47,026 bases of DNA from positions 1 through 47,026 of the forward strand of contig SFCB01000249.1 in NCBI GenBank assembly GCA_004367505.1, given 5' to 3'. The position numbers and the translations under genes are program-made. Positions within the stretch are counted from its first letter, which is position 1. Every line of letters starts with the position of its first letter. This document shows, in pieces, positions 16,489 to 24,582 of the stretch. Under the pieces are notes generated by a model. The model had not been told where the DNA came from. It ran no database searches and was given only the letters and a program-made list of their open reading frames with translations. This stretch comes from Chloroflexi bacterium OHK40 (GTDB lineage: Bacteria > Chloroflexota > Chloroflexia > Chloroflexales > Chloroflexaceae).

Positions 16489-17136
16489 CTACTCGACACT
16501 GATAATCTTACCATTGGCATCGACGGTGAATACGAAGGAGATTGTGCTCTCGCGCTGGGGCGAGGCCACCTCGACGGCGTAGAAGTACATGGCCCGGTTG
16601 CCATCGAGCTTCAGACCGCCAACGTACTCATACTTGCGGTAGCGCTGGCCCGCCTGTCGCTCACTCTCGATCTGCTCGGCCAGCCGCTCGCGGGTGAAGT
16701 CGCGCTGTTCGAGCTCTTCGCGGAAGCTCGGGCTGAACGACTCCCACATCAGGTCGGCGTCGTAGGTCTGCTGGCCGCGCAAAAAGTCCACCACCGAGGG
16801 CGCGGGCTGGATGAGCGCTACCCGCTGGTCCACCTGGGTCTCAGCACGCAGGCTCCGCAGGAGCGGCGGCACCACGAGCAACCCGCTCAAGAAGACGATG
16901 ATCCCAAGGAGGACGGAGGTGAGGATGACCCAGCCGAGACGGGGCTGGAGCACCCGCCAGATCTGATCGGCCAGCCAGAAGAGGCGCCGGAGGAGCAAGC
17001 GTGTAAAGCGTACCCCAACGGTGGCACTGGAGGGAGCCATCGCAGGCACGGGCGTCCCATACGCGGCTGGCGCGGGTACCGGCCCACCAGGCGGTGCCGA
17101 GGGGAGAGGCTGCTCGCGAGGTTCTTCCATAGTCAC
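16489..17136 (-). CDS. Single-pass membrane protein with extracytoplasmic domain, unknown function
   Basis: The 215-residue protein has a Pro/Ala-rich N-terminus, an Arg-rich amphipathic segment (FTRLLLRRLFWLADQIWRVL), one membrane helix (about 70-92, WVILTSVLLGIIVFLSGLLV) and an outside domain ending TISFVFTVDANGKIISVE, reminiscent of NTF2/DUF-type cone folds. It lies directly upstream of the FtsH-like protease on the same strand and may be its partner or adaptor. GTG 17136 and ATG 17130 are both possible starts; neither has a strong ribosome binding site. I do not recognise a named family. Confidence 0.75.
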   Translation of the reverse strand: MTMEEPREQPLPSAPPGGPVPAPAAYGTPVPAMAPSSATVGVRFTRLLLRRLFWLADQIWRVLQPRLGWVILTSVLLGIIVFLSGLLVVPPLLRSLRAETQVDQRVALIQPAPSVVDFLRGQQTYDADLMWESFSPSFREELEQRDFTRERLAEQIESERQAGQRYRKYEYVGGLKLDGNRAMYFYAVEVASPQRESTISFVFTVDANGKIISVE

Positions 17137-17173
17137 TTTTCTACAGGGGCGTTAGTGTATGGCAAGCCCACCT

Positions 17174-17192
17174 CGCGGCGCTCTACGCCGCG
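17174..17192. repeat. Perfect hairpin in the divergent intergenic region
   Basis: CGCGGCG (17174-17180) and CGCCGCG (17186-17192) flank a CTCTA loop. It lies between the divergent membrane-protein and solute-binding-protein genes. No T tract. Confidence 0.4.
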
Positions 17193-17275
17193 CAGGCCTG
17201 CGATACATGCCTGTGCGTTTCTGTGCGTGTGGAATGTTGGCGAGCGATACGCGGCTGCTGTTGTGGTCCAGCTAG

Positions 17276-17310
17276 CACCTGTGTGCGCAGGTGTTACTGT
17301 CAAGTATACT
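17276..17310 (+). promoter_or_regulatory. Inverted repeat and possible -10 upstream of the solute-binding protein
   Basis: CACCTG-N6-CAGGTG (17276-17293) lies just upstream of TATACT (17305-17310), covering where a -35 would be. This is a typical operator position, although no -35 match is visible. Regulator unknown. Confidence 0.35.
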
Positions 17311-17348
17311 GAGTCCCCTCGGAATCCGCAAGGAACCATGATGAGAAT

Positions 17349-18158
17349 ATGATGAGTCCCTCTCAGAATACGGTTCGAAGGCGTCTCGCCGATGGCGCCG
17401 CATGGGCCATCCTGCTGCTCTACGCGCTGATCGCCTGGGGCGCGGAAGGCGGGTTCGGCGCCCCGCTCGATCCGGTGCTGGCGGCGGCGCGCGCGCGTGG
17501 CACGCTGCGCGTGGCGGTCGATGTGGGCTTCCGGCCATTTGCCGACATGCGCGAGGGGGTGCTTGTCGGCTACGACATCGAGCTGGCCAGCGCGCTCGCG
17601 GCGCGGCTCGGGCTCACGGCGGAGTTCGTGCCTACCGGCTACGACGCGCTCTACGATGCGCTGACAAGTGGCCGGGCCGATGTGGTGGCAGCGGCCCTGC
17701 CCTACGCCCCCGAGCAGGGCTATCGGGCACGCTTCACCAGCGTCTACTTCGATGCCGGACAGGTGCTGGTCGTAGCCGCCGACGGGCCCATCGGCGGGCC
17801 CACGCACCTAGCTGGCCGCCAGGTCGGGGCGGCCCTGGGCAGTGACGCCGATGCCCTGGCGCGACGCATGGCCGAGCGAGGTAGCTTTGCCCTGCGCTCG
17901 AACTACGACGAGCCGGCCGAGGCCCTGGCCGACCTGCGGGCAGGCCGGCTCGACGCGGTGATCACCGATGCGGTGACGGCCCTCGGCGCCGTGCAGGGCG
18001 CCCCCGGCCTGCGGATCGCCGCGCCGCTCACCTCCGAGCCGCTAGTCATGGCCGTGCCTCGCCCCGCCTTTCAGCTGGAAGCAGAGCTGAACCGGGCCCT
18101 GGCCGACCTGCGGTCCGAGGGTTTCTTCGAGGAGTTGAACCGGCGCTGGTTTCGCTGA
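17349..18158 (+). CDS. Family 3 extracellular solute-binding protein (amino-acid type)
   Basis: The 269-residue protein has an N-terminal signal or anchor (WAILLLYALIAWGAEGG). A periplasmic-binding-protein type II fold follows: GTLRVAVDVGFRPFADMR, VGYDIELASALAARLG, YDALYDALTSGRADVVAA and YDEPAEALADLRAGRLDAVI. This is the PF00497 pattern, normally binding polar amino acids for an ABC importer. No permease or ATPase is adjacent, so it is an orphan receptor or works with a distant transporter. A micro-ORF (ATG ATG AGA ATA TGA, 17338-17352) with its own AGGAA overlaps the start, which lacks a well-placed ribosome binding site, so re-initiation is possible. Confidence 0.85.
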   Translation: MMSPSQNTVRRRLADGAAWAILLLYALIAWGAEGGFGAPLDPVLAAARARGTLRVAVDVGFRPFADMREGVLVGYDIELASALAARLGLTAEFVPTGYDALYDALTSGRADVVAAALPYAPEQGYRARFTSVYFDAGQVLVVAADGPIGGPTHLAGRQVGAALGSDADALARRMAERGSFALRSNYDEPAEALADLRAGRLDAVITDAVTALGAVQGAPGLRIAAPLTSEPLVMAVPRPAFQLEAELNRALADLRSEGFFEELNRRWFR

Positions 18159-18173
18159 GCGGGCGCGTGAGCT

Positions 18174-18935
18174 TCAGGGCCGCCAGCGGCGCACCGGCTC
18201 CGGGGGGGGAATGGGCGCAGGCGCGCCGCTGAGGATCGCGGCGGGCACATCCCGGGTGAAGGCATCGGCGAGCGCGGGCCCCAGCAACTCGGCAGCGCGG
18301 GCGCGGGCCGCCCCGAGGTTGGGCAGGCGGCCAAAGTGCGGGCCGTGGGCGTCGCTGGCGATCAGCTGGACGAGGCGGTGGCACAACAGTGTCTCCGCGA
18401 GGCCGTTTGGCCGTCCTTTGATCAAGGCCGAGGCGGTAAGCTGCGCCAGCGCCCCCCGCTCGGCCAGAGCGATCAGGGCGTTGGGATCATCCTGCACAAA
18501 TGCGTAGCGCTCGGGGTGGGCCACCACTACGCGGTAGCCGGCCAGCTGGAGCGCAAAGACGATCTGCTCAGCAGCAGCCCGTGTGACGGCGAGTGGAAAC
18601 TCCACCAGCACGGCCCGCGTGTCGGCGTAGGGCAGCAGATCGCCCGCCCGCAGCCGCTCCACCACCCCCGGCTCGCCGTAGATCTCCGTACCGGGCACAA
18701 GCTCCAGCGGAATGGCCGCCTCTACCAGGGCGGCCCGGAGCTCAGCGAGCCGCTCGCGCAGCAGCGCCACACTGTAGCGGGAGAACCCGGCATTGGCCAC
18801 GCTACGCCCGTGGGGCGTTGCCGCCATGAGCGTCACGCCATCGGCAACCGCTGCGCGAGCCATGGCCAGAGCGTCTTTCAGCGAGCGCGCCCCATCGTCG
18901 AGATCGTGGAGGATGTGCGCGTGCAGGTCGATCAT
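18174..18935 (-). CDS. PHP-type protein-tyrosine phosphatase (CapC/CpsB/YwqE family)
   Basis: The 253-residue protein opens MIDLHAHILHDLDDGARSLK, the PHP metal-binding signature of CpsB/YwqE phosphatases. Further metal ligands lie in MAATPHG, ELVPGTEIY, VVVAHPERYAF and LIASDAHGPH. The enzyme dephosphorylates BY-kinases and so controls polysaccharide polymerisation. It is the last gene of the exopolysaccharide control operon, 4 nt after the kinase stop, exactly the kinase target expected from the family. Confidence 0.9.
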   Translation of the reverse strand: MIDLHAHILHDLDDGARSLKDALAMARAAVADGVTLMAATPHGRSVANAGFSRYSVALLRERLAELRAALVEAAIPLELVPGTEIYGEPGVVERLRAGDLLPYADTRAVLVEFPLAVTRAAAEQIVFALQLAGYRVVVAHPERYAFVQDDPNALIALAERGALAQLTASALIKGRPNGLAETLLCHRLVQLIASDAHGPHFGRLPNLGAARARAAELLGPALADAFTRDVPAAILSGAPAPIPPPEPVRRWRP

Positions 18936-18939
18936 CGGC

Positions 18940-19608
18940 TTAGTAGCTGTATCCGCGTTCCAGCTTCGCCCCGTTCAGCACCACACCGACAATATTGGCC
19001 TTCACCTTCTCAAGCATCTGGCGCGCCTCGCGCGCCCGGTCCCGACGCGTCTGGCCCGCGTGGAGCACGAGCAGTACCCCATCGACGCGAGGGGCAAGCA
19101 CGGCGGCATCGGTCACTGCCACCACCGGCGGCGTATCGAAGAGGATGATATCGGCCTCGGCGCGGAGTCGCTCGATCAGGGCGCCCATCCGGCGGGAGCC
19201 AAGCAGGTCGGCCGGGCGAGGCGGCAACGGGCCGCTCGTGAGCAGGCTGAGCCCCGGCACGCTGGTGCTCTGGATGGGCAGGGGCGCCTCGCCCTGTTCG
19301 AGGATGGCGCTGGTCAGGCCCTGCTCGTTCGGCAGGCCGAAGAGCGCATGCAGGCTGGGCCGGCGGAGATCACAGTCAACGGCGAGCACCCGCTGTTCGG
19401 CCTGGGCCATGGTGACAGCGAGATTGGCGAGGGTAGTACTCTTGCCCTCATTGGGCGCGGTGCTGGTGACAAGGATCGTATGTAGGGGCTTATCGAGGCT
19501 GGAGAAGAGGATGTTGGTACGCAAGGTGCGATAAGCCTCGGCCGCAGCCGAGCTCGGGTCGCGCAGCGTGATCAGGGCTGTGCTGGCGGTTGTGCCATTG
19601 ACGCTCAC
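18940..19608 (-). CDS. Bacterial tyrosine kinase (CapB/CpsD family)
   Basis: The 222-residue P-loop kinase has Walker A APNEGKST (51-58), Walker A' VLAVDCDLRRP (74-84) and Walker B IILFDTPPV. The N-terminal EAYRTLRTNILFS segment is the one used for ring assembly. BY-kinases autophosphorylate on a C-terminal Tyr cluster; here the tail is only GYSY, with two Tyr residues, which is short. I choose GTG 19608 because AGG lies at a suitable distance and the upstream codons are not kinase-like. It needs a membrane activator, provided by the Wzz-like proteins encoded just upstream, and is opposed by the adjacent PHP phosphatase. Confidence 0.88.
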   Translation of the reverse strand: MSVNGTTASTALITLRDPSSAAAEAYRTLRTNILFSSLDKPLHTILVTSTAPNEGKSTTLANLAVTMAQAEQRVLAVDCDLRRPSLHALFGLPNEQGLTSAILEQGEAPLPIQSTSVPGLSLLTSGPLPPRPADLLGSRRMGALIERLRAEADIILFDTPPVVAVTDAAVLAPRVDGVLLVLHAGQTRRDRAREARQMLEKVKANIVGVVLNGAKLERGYSY

Positions 19609-19744
19609 AGAAACCTCATGTAGGTAGTGCGTCGTACCGGGTTCGCGGCGCACGCAGGTGTCGCTCGCGAGCCTGATGGTGAACCTCGGCGCCGCACAGG
19701 GTCCGGGTAGCCAGCCTCCCGGATCGAGACGACGCGACCGAATC

Positions 19745-20398
19745 TCACTTCTCCACCGTAGGGATGGCACCGATCGTGGTGAGCCCGACGAAGCGCTCTA
19801 CATCGGCGCTGCTCTTCAAGGTGTCGTCGAGAAACTCCAGCACGTAGGCGAGTAGCACGCCAACCACCAGCCCGAGAATGGCGCCGGCAAGGACATTGAC
19901 ACGGGTGTTGGGCTGGATGCTCACCAGACGCGCGCGCTGGATCTGCTGGACGTTGATGCGGGCCGTGCCCTCGAGCGTGGCATTGATGCGGTTCACCTCG
20001 GCGACGATCCGGGCGCCCACGGCATCCGCCATGGCCATGGCCTGTTCGAGGGAGGGCGCATCGACCTCGATGATGATCTTCTGCTCGTCGGGCCGTGGCT
20101 GGATGTTCACGTCCTGCATCCACTGTTCACCGCTGACATCGAGGCCGTTGGCCTGGCTGATCTGGTCGAGTACATCGGGCTGGAGCACCAGCTCGCGGTA
20201 GCTGTTCATGGAGTTGCGCAGCACGATGTTGAGGCCGTTGTCGGCCTGGTTGGCGAGCACCAGGTAGACGGCCTGTGCGCGGTAGGTGTCGGGGAGCAGC
20301 TTGCTCACACCGTAGGCACCCACAGCCGCCGCGAGCAGGCTGAGGGCCACTACCCACCAGCGCTTCATCAGCACATTCACGTAGTCTTGCAGTTGCAT
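19745..20398 (-). CDS. Wzz/CapA-type chain-length and BY-kinase activator protein (1)
   Basis: The 217-residue protein has the Wzz layout: a short cytosolic start MQLQDYVNVLMKRWW, TM1 (about 15-33), an external alpha/beta domain and TM2 (about 165-187, NVLAGAILGLVVGVLLAYVL). A cytosolic tail DDTLKSSADVERFVGLTTIG ends in a Pro-containing motif (AIPTVEK) as in kinase activators. It should regulate chain length and switch on the BY-kinase. It lies between the second Wzz-like gene and the kinase on one strand. Confidence 0.9.
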   Translation of the reverse strand: MQLQDYVNVLMKRWWVVALSLLAAAVGAYGVSKLLPDTYRAQAVYLVLANQADNGLNIVLRNSMNSYRELVLQPDVLDQISQANGLDVSGEQWMQDVNIQPRPDEQKIIIEVDAPSLEQAMAMADAVGARIVAEVNRINATLEGTARINVQQIQRARLVSIQPNTRVNVLAGAILGLVVGVLLAYVLEFLDDTLKSSADVERFVGLTTIGAIPTVEK

Positions 20399-20474
20399 GA
20401 GCTATCTCTCTTGGGGGCGTCTTTTGGGGGCGTCGGGACGGGCGGGAGCCAGGTACGTGGCCCGGAGCACTGAC

Positions 20475-21167
20475 CTACTGTTCACGTGGAATCACACCGA
20501 TCACCGGCGCGCCGGTCCACTGCTCAGCTTGCCGCGCGCTGCGCAGACGGTCGTCCAGGGCGTGGACGAGAAAGGCGAGGCCAACTCCGGCAACCAGGGC
20601 GAGCGCGGCGCGCAGGGCGGCATCCTGCGCCACGTCACGCAGCCCGATGGTGGGGGCCGCATTGCCGGGCGGATCGAGCACGGCCACCTCGAGCCCCCCC
20701 TCGCTGGCACGGCCCCAATACTTGAGGCCACCTCGCTGGAGGGTGCTCACGGCGGCCCGCACCAGCGCGGCAGCCAGTTCAGGAGTCGCGGCGGTACCCG
20801 TCAGGTAGACCGAGCGGTGGGTGATTTCGGGCCGCAGGCCACCCTGGATTGCGCCAGGGTCGAGCTGATAGCCCTCGGCGCTCATCGTGGCGCGCACATC
20901 GGCGGCGAAGGTGGCGCTCTGCAACACGAAGGGCAGATCATCGAGCACGTACTCGGTTGTCGTCCATGTCGCGCCGTCATCGAGGGCCGTGAGGGCCTGA
21001 CCAGCGGCGGGCGGGGGCGCCACCGTCACGATCAGCCGGGCGGCGGCCTGGTAGGCCGGGGAGCGTCCAAGCGTGAGGGCCAGGCTCAGGCCACCGGCGA
21101 GGAGCGGCAGCAGCACGACCAGGAGCCAGAAGCGGCGCAGGATGTGAAGATACTCATGGAGTTGCAT
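20475..21167 (-). CDS. Wzz/CapA-type chain-length protein (2), divergent
   Basis: The 230-residue paralogue of the next gene starts MQLHEYLHILRRFWLLVVLL, with TM1 at about 15-35 and TM2 near 185-205 (AALALVAGVGLAFLVHALDD). The tail RLRSARQAEQWTGAPVIGVI resembles its neighbour. The external domain is more diverged (RLIVTVAPPPAAGQAL). ATG 21167 is preferred because it aligns with the paralogue's N-terminus; ATG 21191 would add eight residues. Two tandem Wzz-like proteins may form a hetero-oligomer. Confidence 0.85.
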   Translation of the reverse strand: MQLHEYLHILRRFWLLVVLLPLLAGGLSLALTLGRSPAYQAAARLIVTVAPPPAAGQALTALDDGATWTTTEYVLDDLPFVLQSATFAADVRATMSAEGYQLDPGAIQGGLRPEITHRSVYLTGTAATPELAAALVRAAVSTLQRGGLKYWGRASEGGLEVAVLDPPGNAAPTIGLRDVAQDAALRAALALVAGVGLAFLVHALDDRLRSARQAEQWTGAPVIGVIPREQ

Positions 21168-21251
21168 GGGCCTGAATAGAGCCACAACCATCGTTCGGTC
21201 GTATGTGCGGGGGCGCAGCCTGCTACGTCCAGGCGCAGTACGGGAAGAAAG

Positions 21252-22391
21252 TTATGGTTCCAATGAGAAGTGGCCCGCGCGGACGGCACGAGCGGGCCGG
21301 GGCTCCTGACAGATCTCGATCGTCTCCTCGACGAGGGCACGCATGCGCTTCAGGAAGCGCGCGCGGCCAAACTGCTCGGCGTGCCGGCGGATGCTGAGCG
21401 GGTCGTAGCGATCCGAGCGGGTTGCGGCAACGGCGGCGGCGACGGCGGCGGCGCTGGGCTCGTGGAAGAAGCGTCCTGTTACCCCATCCACGACGGTCTC
21501 AAGGGCGCCTCCGGCGCGGTAGGCGATCACTGGACGACCGGCGGCCATGGCTTCGAGCGGGGTGATCCCGAAATCCTCCTCCCCCGGGAAGATGTAAGCC
21601 CGGCAGCGGGCGAAGAGATCACGGCGGGTGGGCTCATCGACCCAGCCAAGGAACTCGATCGTCGGGCCGGCGATGCGCTCGAGACGGGCCCGGTCGCGAC
21701 CGTCGCCGAAGATCTTCAACGGGAGGCGCAGGCGGGTGAAGGCCTCGACGATCAGTTCGATCCGTTTGTAGGGGATGAGCCGACCACCGGCCAGGTAGTA
21801 CTCCTCAGCGGGTTGCGGGGCGTAAGGGGGCAGATCGACGGGGGGGGGAATAACCTCCGCCTCGCGGCGGTAGTACCGATGAATGCGGCGAGCCACCTCA
21901 TGAGAGTTTGCCACAAATGCGTCCACCCGGTCGGATGTGACAACGTCCCAGAGTCTAACATAGGTGAGTGCGAAGGGCAAGATAGCGCCCTGGAGCCCGC
22001 GGATGCCCTCGCGCGACACATAATCGCTGGTGCGCCAGGCAAAGCGCATTGGCGTGTGGCAGTAGCAGATATGCACCGCGCCCGGGCGGGGAATCACGCC
22101 CTTGGCGAACGCGCTACTACTGGAGAGCACCAGGTCGTAGGCGCTGAGGTCGAAGCTCTCGAAGGCGGTGGGGTAGAGCAGAAAATAGCGCCGGAAATGC
22201 TGCCGCCAGCCGGGCAGGCGCTGCATAAACGACGTGCGAATATCCCAGTGCCGGTACTCATCCGGCATGGCCTCGGCATCGTAAAGCGAGGTGTAGACCG
22301 GGGCCTCAGGGTAGAGCGCGTGCAGAGCCTCGAGCACGCGCTCGGCTCCACCATACTGGTTCAGGTAGTCGTGGACGATCGCCACGCGCAT
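21252..22391 (-). CDS. GT4-family glycosyltransferase
   Basis: The 379-residue GT-B enzyme starts MRVAIVHDYLNQYGGAERVL, the usual retaining GT4 opening with a Gly-rich loop. Acceptor-side and donor-side domains follow, with ICYCHTPMRFAW, VANSHEVARRIHRYY, AGGRLIPYKRIELIVEAF and the E-x7-E motif GEEDFGITPLEAM that binds the sugar nucleotide. It probably adds a mannose-like or other hexose unit to an exopolysaccharide repeat. The ATG at 22391 has AGGGG upstream. It is the first gene of the exopolysaccharide control operon. Sugar specificity cannot be read from sequence. Confidence 0.92.
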   Translation of the reverse strand: MRVAIVHDYLNQYGGAERVLEALHALYPEAPVYTSLYDAEAMPDEYRHWDIRTSFMQRLPGWRQHFRRYFLLYPTAFESFDLSAYDLVLSSSSAFAKGVIPRPGAVHICYCHTPMRFAWRTSDYVSREGIRGLQGAILPFALTYVRLWDVVTSDRVDAFVANSHEVARRIHRYYRREAEVIPPPVDLPPYAPQPAEEYYLAGGRLIPYKRIELIVEAFTRLRLPLKIFGDGRDRARLERIAGPTIEFLGWVDEPTRRDLFARCRAYIFPGEEDFGITPLEAMAAGRPVIAYRAGGALETVVDGVTGRFFHEPSAAAVAAAVAATRSDRYDPLSIRRHAEQFGRARFLKRMRALVEETIEICQEPRPARAVRAGHFSLEP

Positions 22392-22461
22392 AGGTATGCC
22401 CCTGAGCGTGCGCGGGCGGACGGGGCCCGCAGCCCGGCCATCGCCGCGCCGGCAGCGCCTT

Positions 22462-22470
22462 AGGATAGCA
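22462..22470 (-). promoter_or_regulatory. Possible extended -10 of the exopolysaccharide operon (TGCTATCCT)
   Basis: On the minus strand TGC precedes TATCCT, resembling the dnaN and ruvB elements. The start would be near 22455, giving a leader of about 64 nt before the glycosyltransferase ATG. No clear -35. Confidence 0.4.
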
Positions 22471-22597
22471 TAAGTTGGCGGGGACGCTGACGGCCCGGGT
22501 GCGACGGGGTATGGCGTACCATCCGGCTCGCCAGCTCGCCGTGGGCGCCACTGCCGCGACGCGCGCCGATCCCACCCCCGCGCAAACCCGCGTGCGA

Positions 22598-22685
22598 TGG
22601 GTTCCCGCGTGCCCTGGGTTCCCGCGTGCGCGGGAACGACACTCCGGCGCATTTGGGTCACGCCCGCGCCGGCGGGCGTCCAGGG
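22598..22685. repeat. 88-bp intergenic repeat, copy A
   Basis: It starts TGGGTTCCCGCGTG, holds the hairpin core GTTCCCGCG/CGCGGGAAC, then GACACTCCGGCGCATTTGGG, and ends with a second imperfect stem in the GTCACGCCCGCG to GCGGGCGTCCAGGG region. About six of 88 positions differ from copy B. The 519-bp gap 22392-22910 contains copies A and B, the 3' module and the operon promoter; I see no gene in it. Confidence 0.85.
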
Positions 22686-22712
22686 AGCGACGCGGGCGCG
22701 CCCCGCGTGCGC

Positions 22713-22800
22713 TGGGTTCCCACGTGCGCTGGGTTCCCGCGTGCGCGGGAACGACACTCTGGCGCATTTGGGTCACGCCCGCGCAGGTGGACGTCCAGGG
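22713..22800. repeat. 88-bp intergenic repeat, copy B
   Basis: A tandem neighbour of copy A with a 115-bp period. It keeps the GTTCCCGCG hairpin core and the GTCACGCCCGCG and GTCCAGGG segments. Differences from copy A sit partly in the terminal stem. Confidence 0.85.
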
Positions 22801-22842
22801 CGGGACGCCTGCGGGCCTGCCCGCGCTTGCCCCCGCGCATAC

Positions 22843-22908
22843 GGGGGTGAGGGCTATATGCGCATCCCAACGCCGTGAGTCACTGTTCCGACCAGACGTT
22901 CTGTCCGC
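22843..22908. repeat. Second intergenic repeat module, copy 1
   Basis: GGGGGTGAGGGC, then AACGCCGTGA, then TTCCGACCAGACGTTCTGTC. The same order of blocks, with different sequence between them, recurs at 30988-31050. Confidence 0.7.
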
Positions 22909-22910
22909 CC

Positions 22911-23543
22911 CTAAACCCTGGCGAGGAAGGCGGCGCCCTTGCCTACGCGGGTATTGATCGGCACTCCGGCCCGACAGAGCGGGCACTCCTCGGCCGCAAA
23001 GCTTTCCAACGGCACTTCGGAGAGGCTGTAGAGCACCGGGGCGCTAATGGCCGCAGCCGATACCGCGCCACGATTGCACAGGGCACCTACACCCACCACC
23101 GTGCCACCTGCCGCGCCTACCGCCTCGACCACCATCCGCACCGACCCGCCGGTGGTGAGGATATCCTCCACGACCAGGACCCGGCAGCCCGCCACCAGCT
23201 GATCGTAGCCCCGGCGGAAGAGTCTGCGCCGCACTCCCTCGGCCTGCTCCTCCTCGGCGTAGACGGCCAGCACCTCGCGACCGGTCAACAAGCTCAGGTG
23301 ATGGGCCGTCCACTGGGCCATGATCACTCCGCCTACCGTTGGGCCAGCCACCACATCAATCGCGGCCCCGGCGAAACGCTCGGCGATCTGCGCACACACT
23401 GCGCTCGTGGCGGCTGTGTGGGGGTAGAGTGCATCTTTGTTTACGTAGCTACTGCCGTGGCGGCCCGAGGTATAGACAAGGTGATCGCCCGTGATCAGTG
23501 CGCCCACACGGGCGAGCGTCGCGAGCACGTCAGTATCGGTCAT
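22911..23543 (-). CDS. pyrE: Orotate phosphoribosyltransferase
   Basis: The 210-residue type I phosphoribosyltransferase has the PRPP-binding motif RVLVVEDILTTGGSV, the OPRT-like substrate region TSGRHGSSYVNKDALYPH, and GPTVGGVIMAQWTAHHL. It makes OMP from orotate and PRPP in pyrimidine synthesis. The C-terminal CPLCRAGVPINTRVGKG, with its CxxC, is found in the long-form OPRTs of several thermophilic phyla. The ATG at 23543 has AAGGTGG 4 nt upstream. It lies next to pyrF, and pyrD is in the same run of genes, so a pyrimidine cluster is well supported. Confidence 0.92.
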   Translation of the reverse strand: MTDTDVLATLARVGALITGDHLVYTSGRHGSSYVNKDALYPHTAATSAVCAQIAERFAGAAIDVVAGPTVGGVIMAQWTAHHLSLLTGREVLAVYAEEEQAEGVRRRLFRRGYDQLVAGCRVLVVEDILTTGGSVRMVVEAVGAAGGTVVGVGALCNRGAVSAAAISAPVLYSLSEVPLESFAAEECPLCRAGVPINTRVGKGAAFLARV

Positions 23544-23656
23544 ATACCACCTTATGATCCTGGATGATCGGCGATGCAACCCGATGAACGGTTAGCGCTC
23601 TTACGTCGTCGTGTGGCGCCCTCTCCGCTGATCACGGGTGGGGCCGGTCAGGCAAC

Positions 23657-24379
23657 TCAGAGCGTACCATCGCACTCGGCGAGCAGCCGGGCAGCGGCAG
23701 CAGCGGGGTCGGCGGCGGCGGTGATGGGCCGCCCGATCACCAGGTAATCGGCACCGGTGCGCAGGGCCTCGGCCGGGCCGAGCACGCGGCGCTGGTCGCC
23801 CACGCCGGCCCAGGCGGGCCGTACGCCTGGCGTGACGATCAGCGGGCCAGGGCCGCAGGCCTGCCGGACCGTTGCCGCCTCATGCGGTGATGCTACCACG
23901 CCGTCGAGCCCGCTGTCCAGGGCCAGCCGGGCCAGGCGCAACACGTGCGCCTCCAGCCCCTCGGCTACCCCGAGCTCGCCCGCCAGCACCGCAGCGTCGA
24001 TGCTGGTGAGCACCGTGACACCGAGCAACCGGGGCCGCGCGGGAGCGACCGCCGCAGCCTCAACCGACGTCCGCAGCATGGCCGCGCCGCCCTGAGTATG
24101 GAGCGTCAGCATGCGCACCGCCGGCCCGAGCGCACAAACCGCCCGGACCGCGCCGGCTACCGTGTTCGGAATGTCGTGAAGCTTGAGGTCGAGGAAGACA
24201 GCCCCACCGGCGGCGGCTATAGCCTCAACCACTTGCGGCACACCCACGGTAGTGCACAGCTCAAGCCCCACCTTGAAGCCACCAACGTAGGGCCGCACCT
24301 GCTCCACGAGCGTCAGGGCAGCAGGCAGATCGGCCACGTCAAGGGCCACGAAGATGCGATCGCGGGGGTGAAGGGGCAT
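23657..24379 (-). CDS. pyrF: Orotidine 5'-phosphate decarboxylase
   Basis: The 240-residue TIM barrel begins MPLHPRDRIFVALDVADLPA. It has the catalytic DLKLHDIPNTVAGAV (Lys/Asp network), KVGLELCTTVG, GVVASPHEAATVRQ, VTPGVRPAW and the C-terminal phosphate motif ADYLVIGRPIT. It converts OMP to UMP. AGGAG lies 6 nt before the ATG at 24379, which excludes the longer in-frame extension. It follows the DUF420 gene by about 200 bp with no other gene between. Confidence 0.95.
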   Translation of the reverse strand: MPLHPRDRIFVALDVADLPAALTLVEQVRPYVGGFKVGLELCTTVGVPQVVEAIAAAGGAVFLDLKLHDIPNTVAGAVRAVCALGPAVRMLTLHTQGGAAMLRTSVEAAAVAPARPRLLGVTVLTSIDAAVLAGELGVAEGLEAHVLRLARLALDSGLDGVVASPHEAATVRQACGPGPLIVTPGVRPAWAGVGDQRRVLGPAEALRTGADYLVIGRPITAAADPAAAAARLLAECDGTL

Positions 24380-24582
24380 AGCGACTCCTGGATCGATGTG
24401 ACGACACGGTATTGCTTCAACTTCCACAACCCCACCGCTCCCCACCGCCTGAGGTGAATATCCGATAGCCGACAGGGCCGCCGCGCGCTGCAGCCGTACG
24501 GAAGTAGCCCCCTCCATTGAGCACTATTGCCACCAGGGAATGGGGCCAGGATGCGGCGCCCATCATCTTTCACAACGCTTTG

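Noticed and set aside
22598-22800. CRISPR or insertion-sequence remnant
   Set aside because: The two 88-bp units are palindromic, separated by unrelated 27 bp, and no transposase or cas gene is present; they fit dispersed intergenic repeats.
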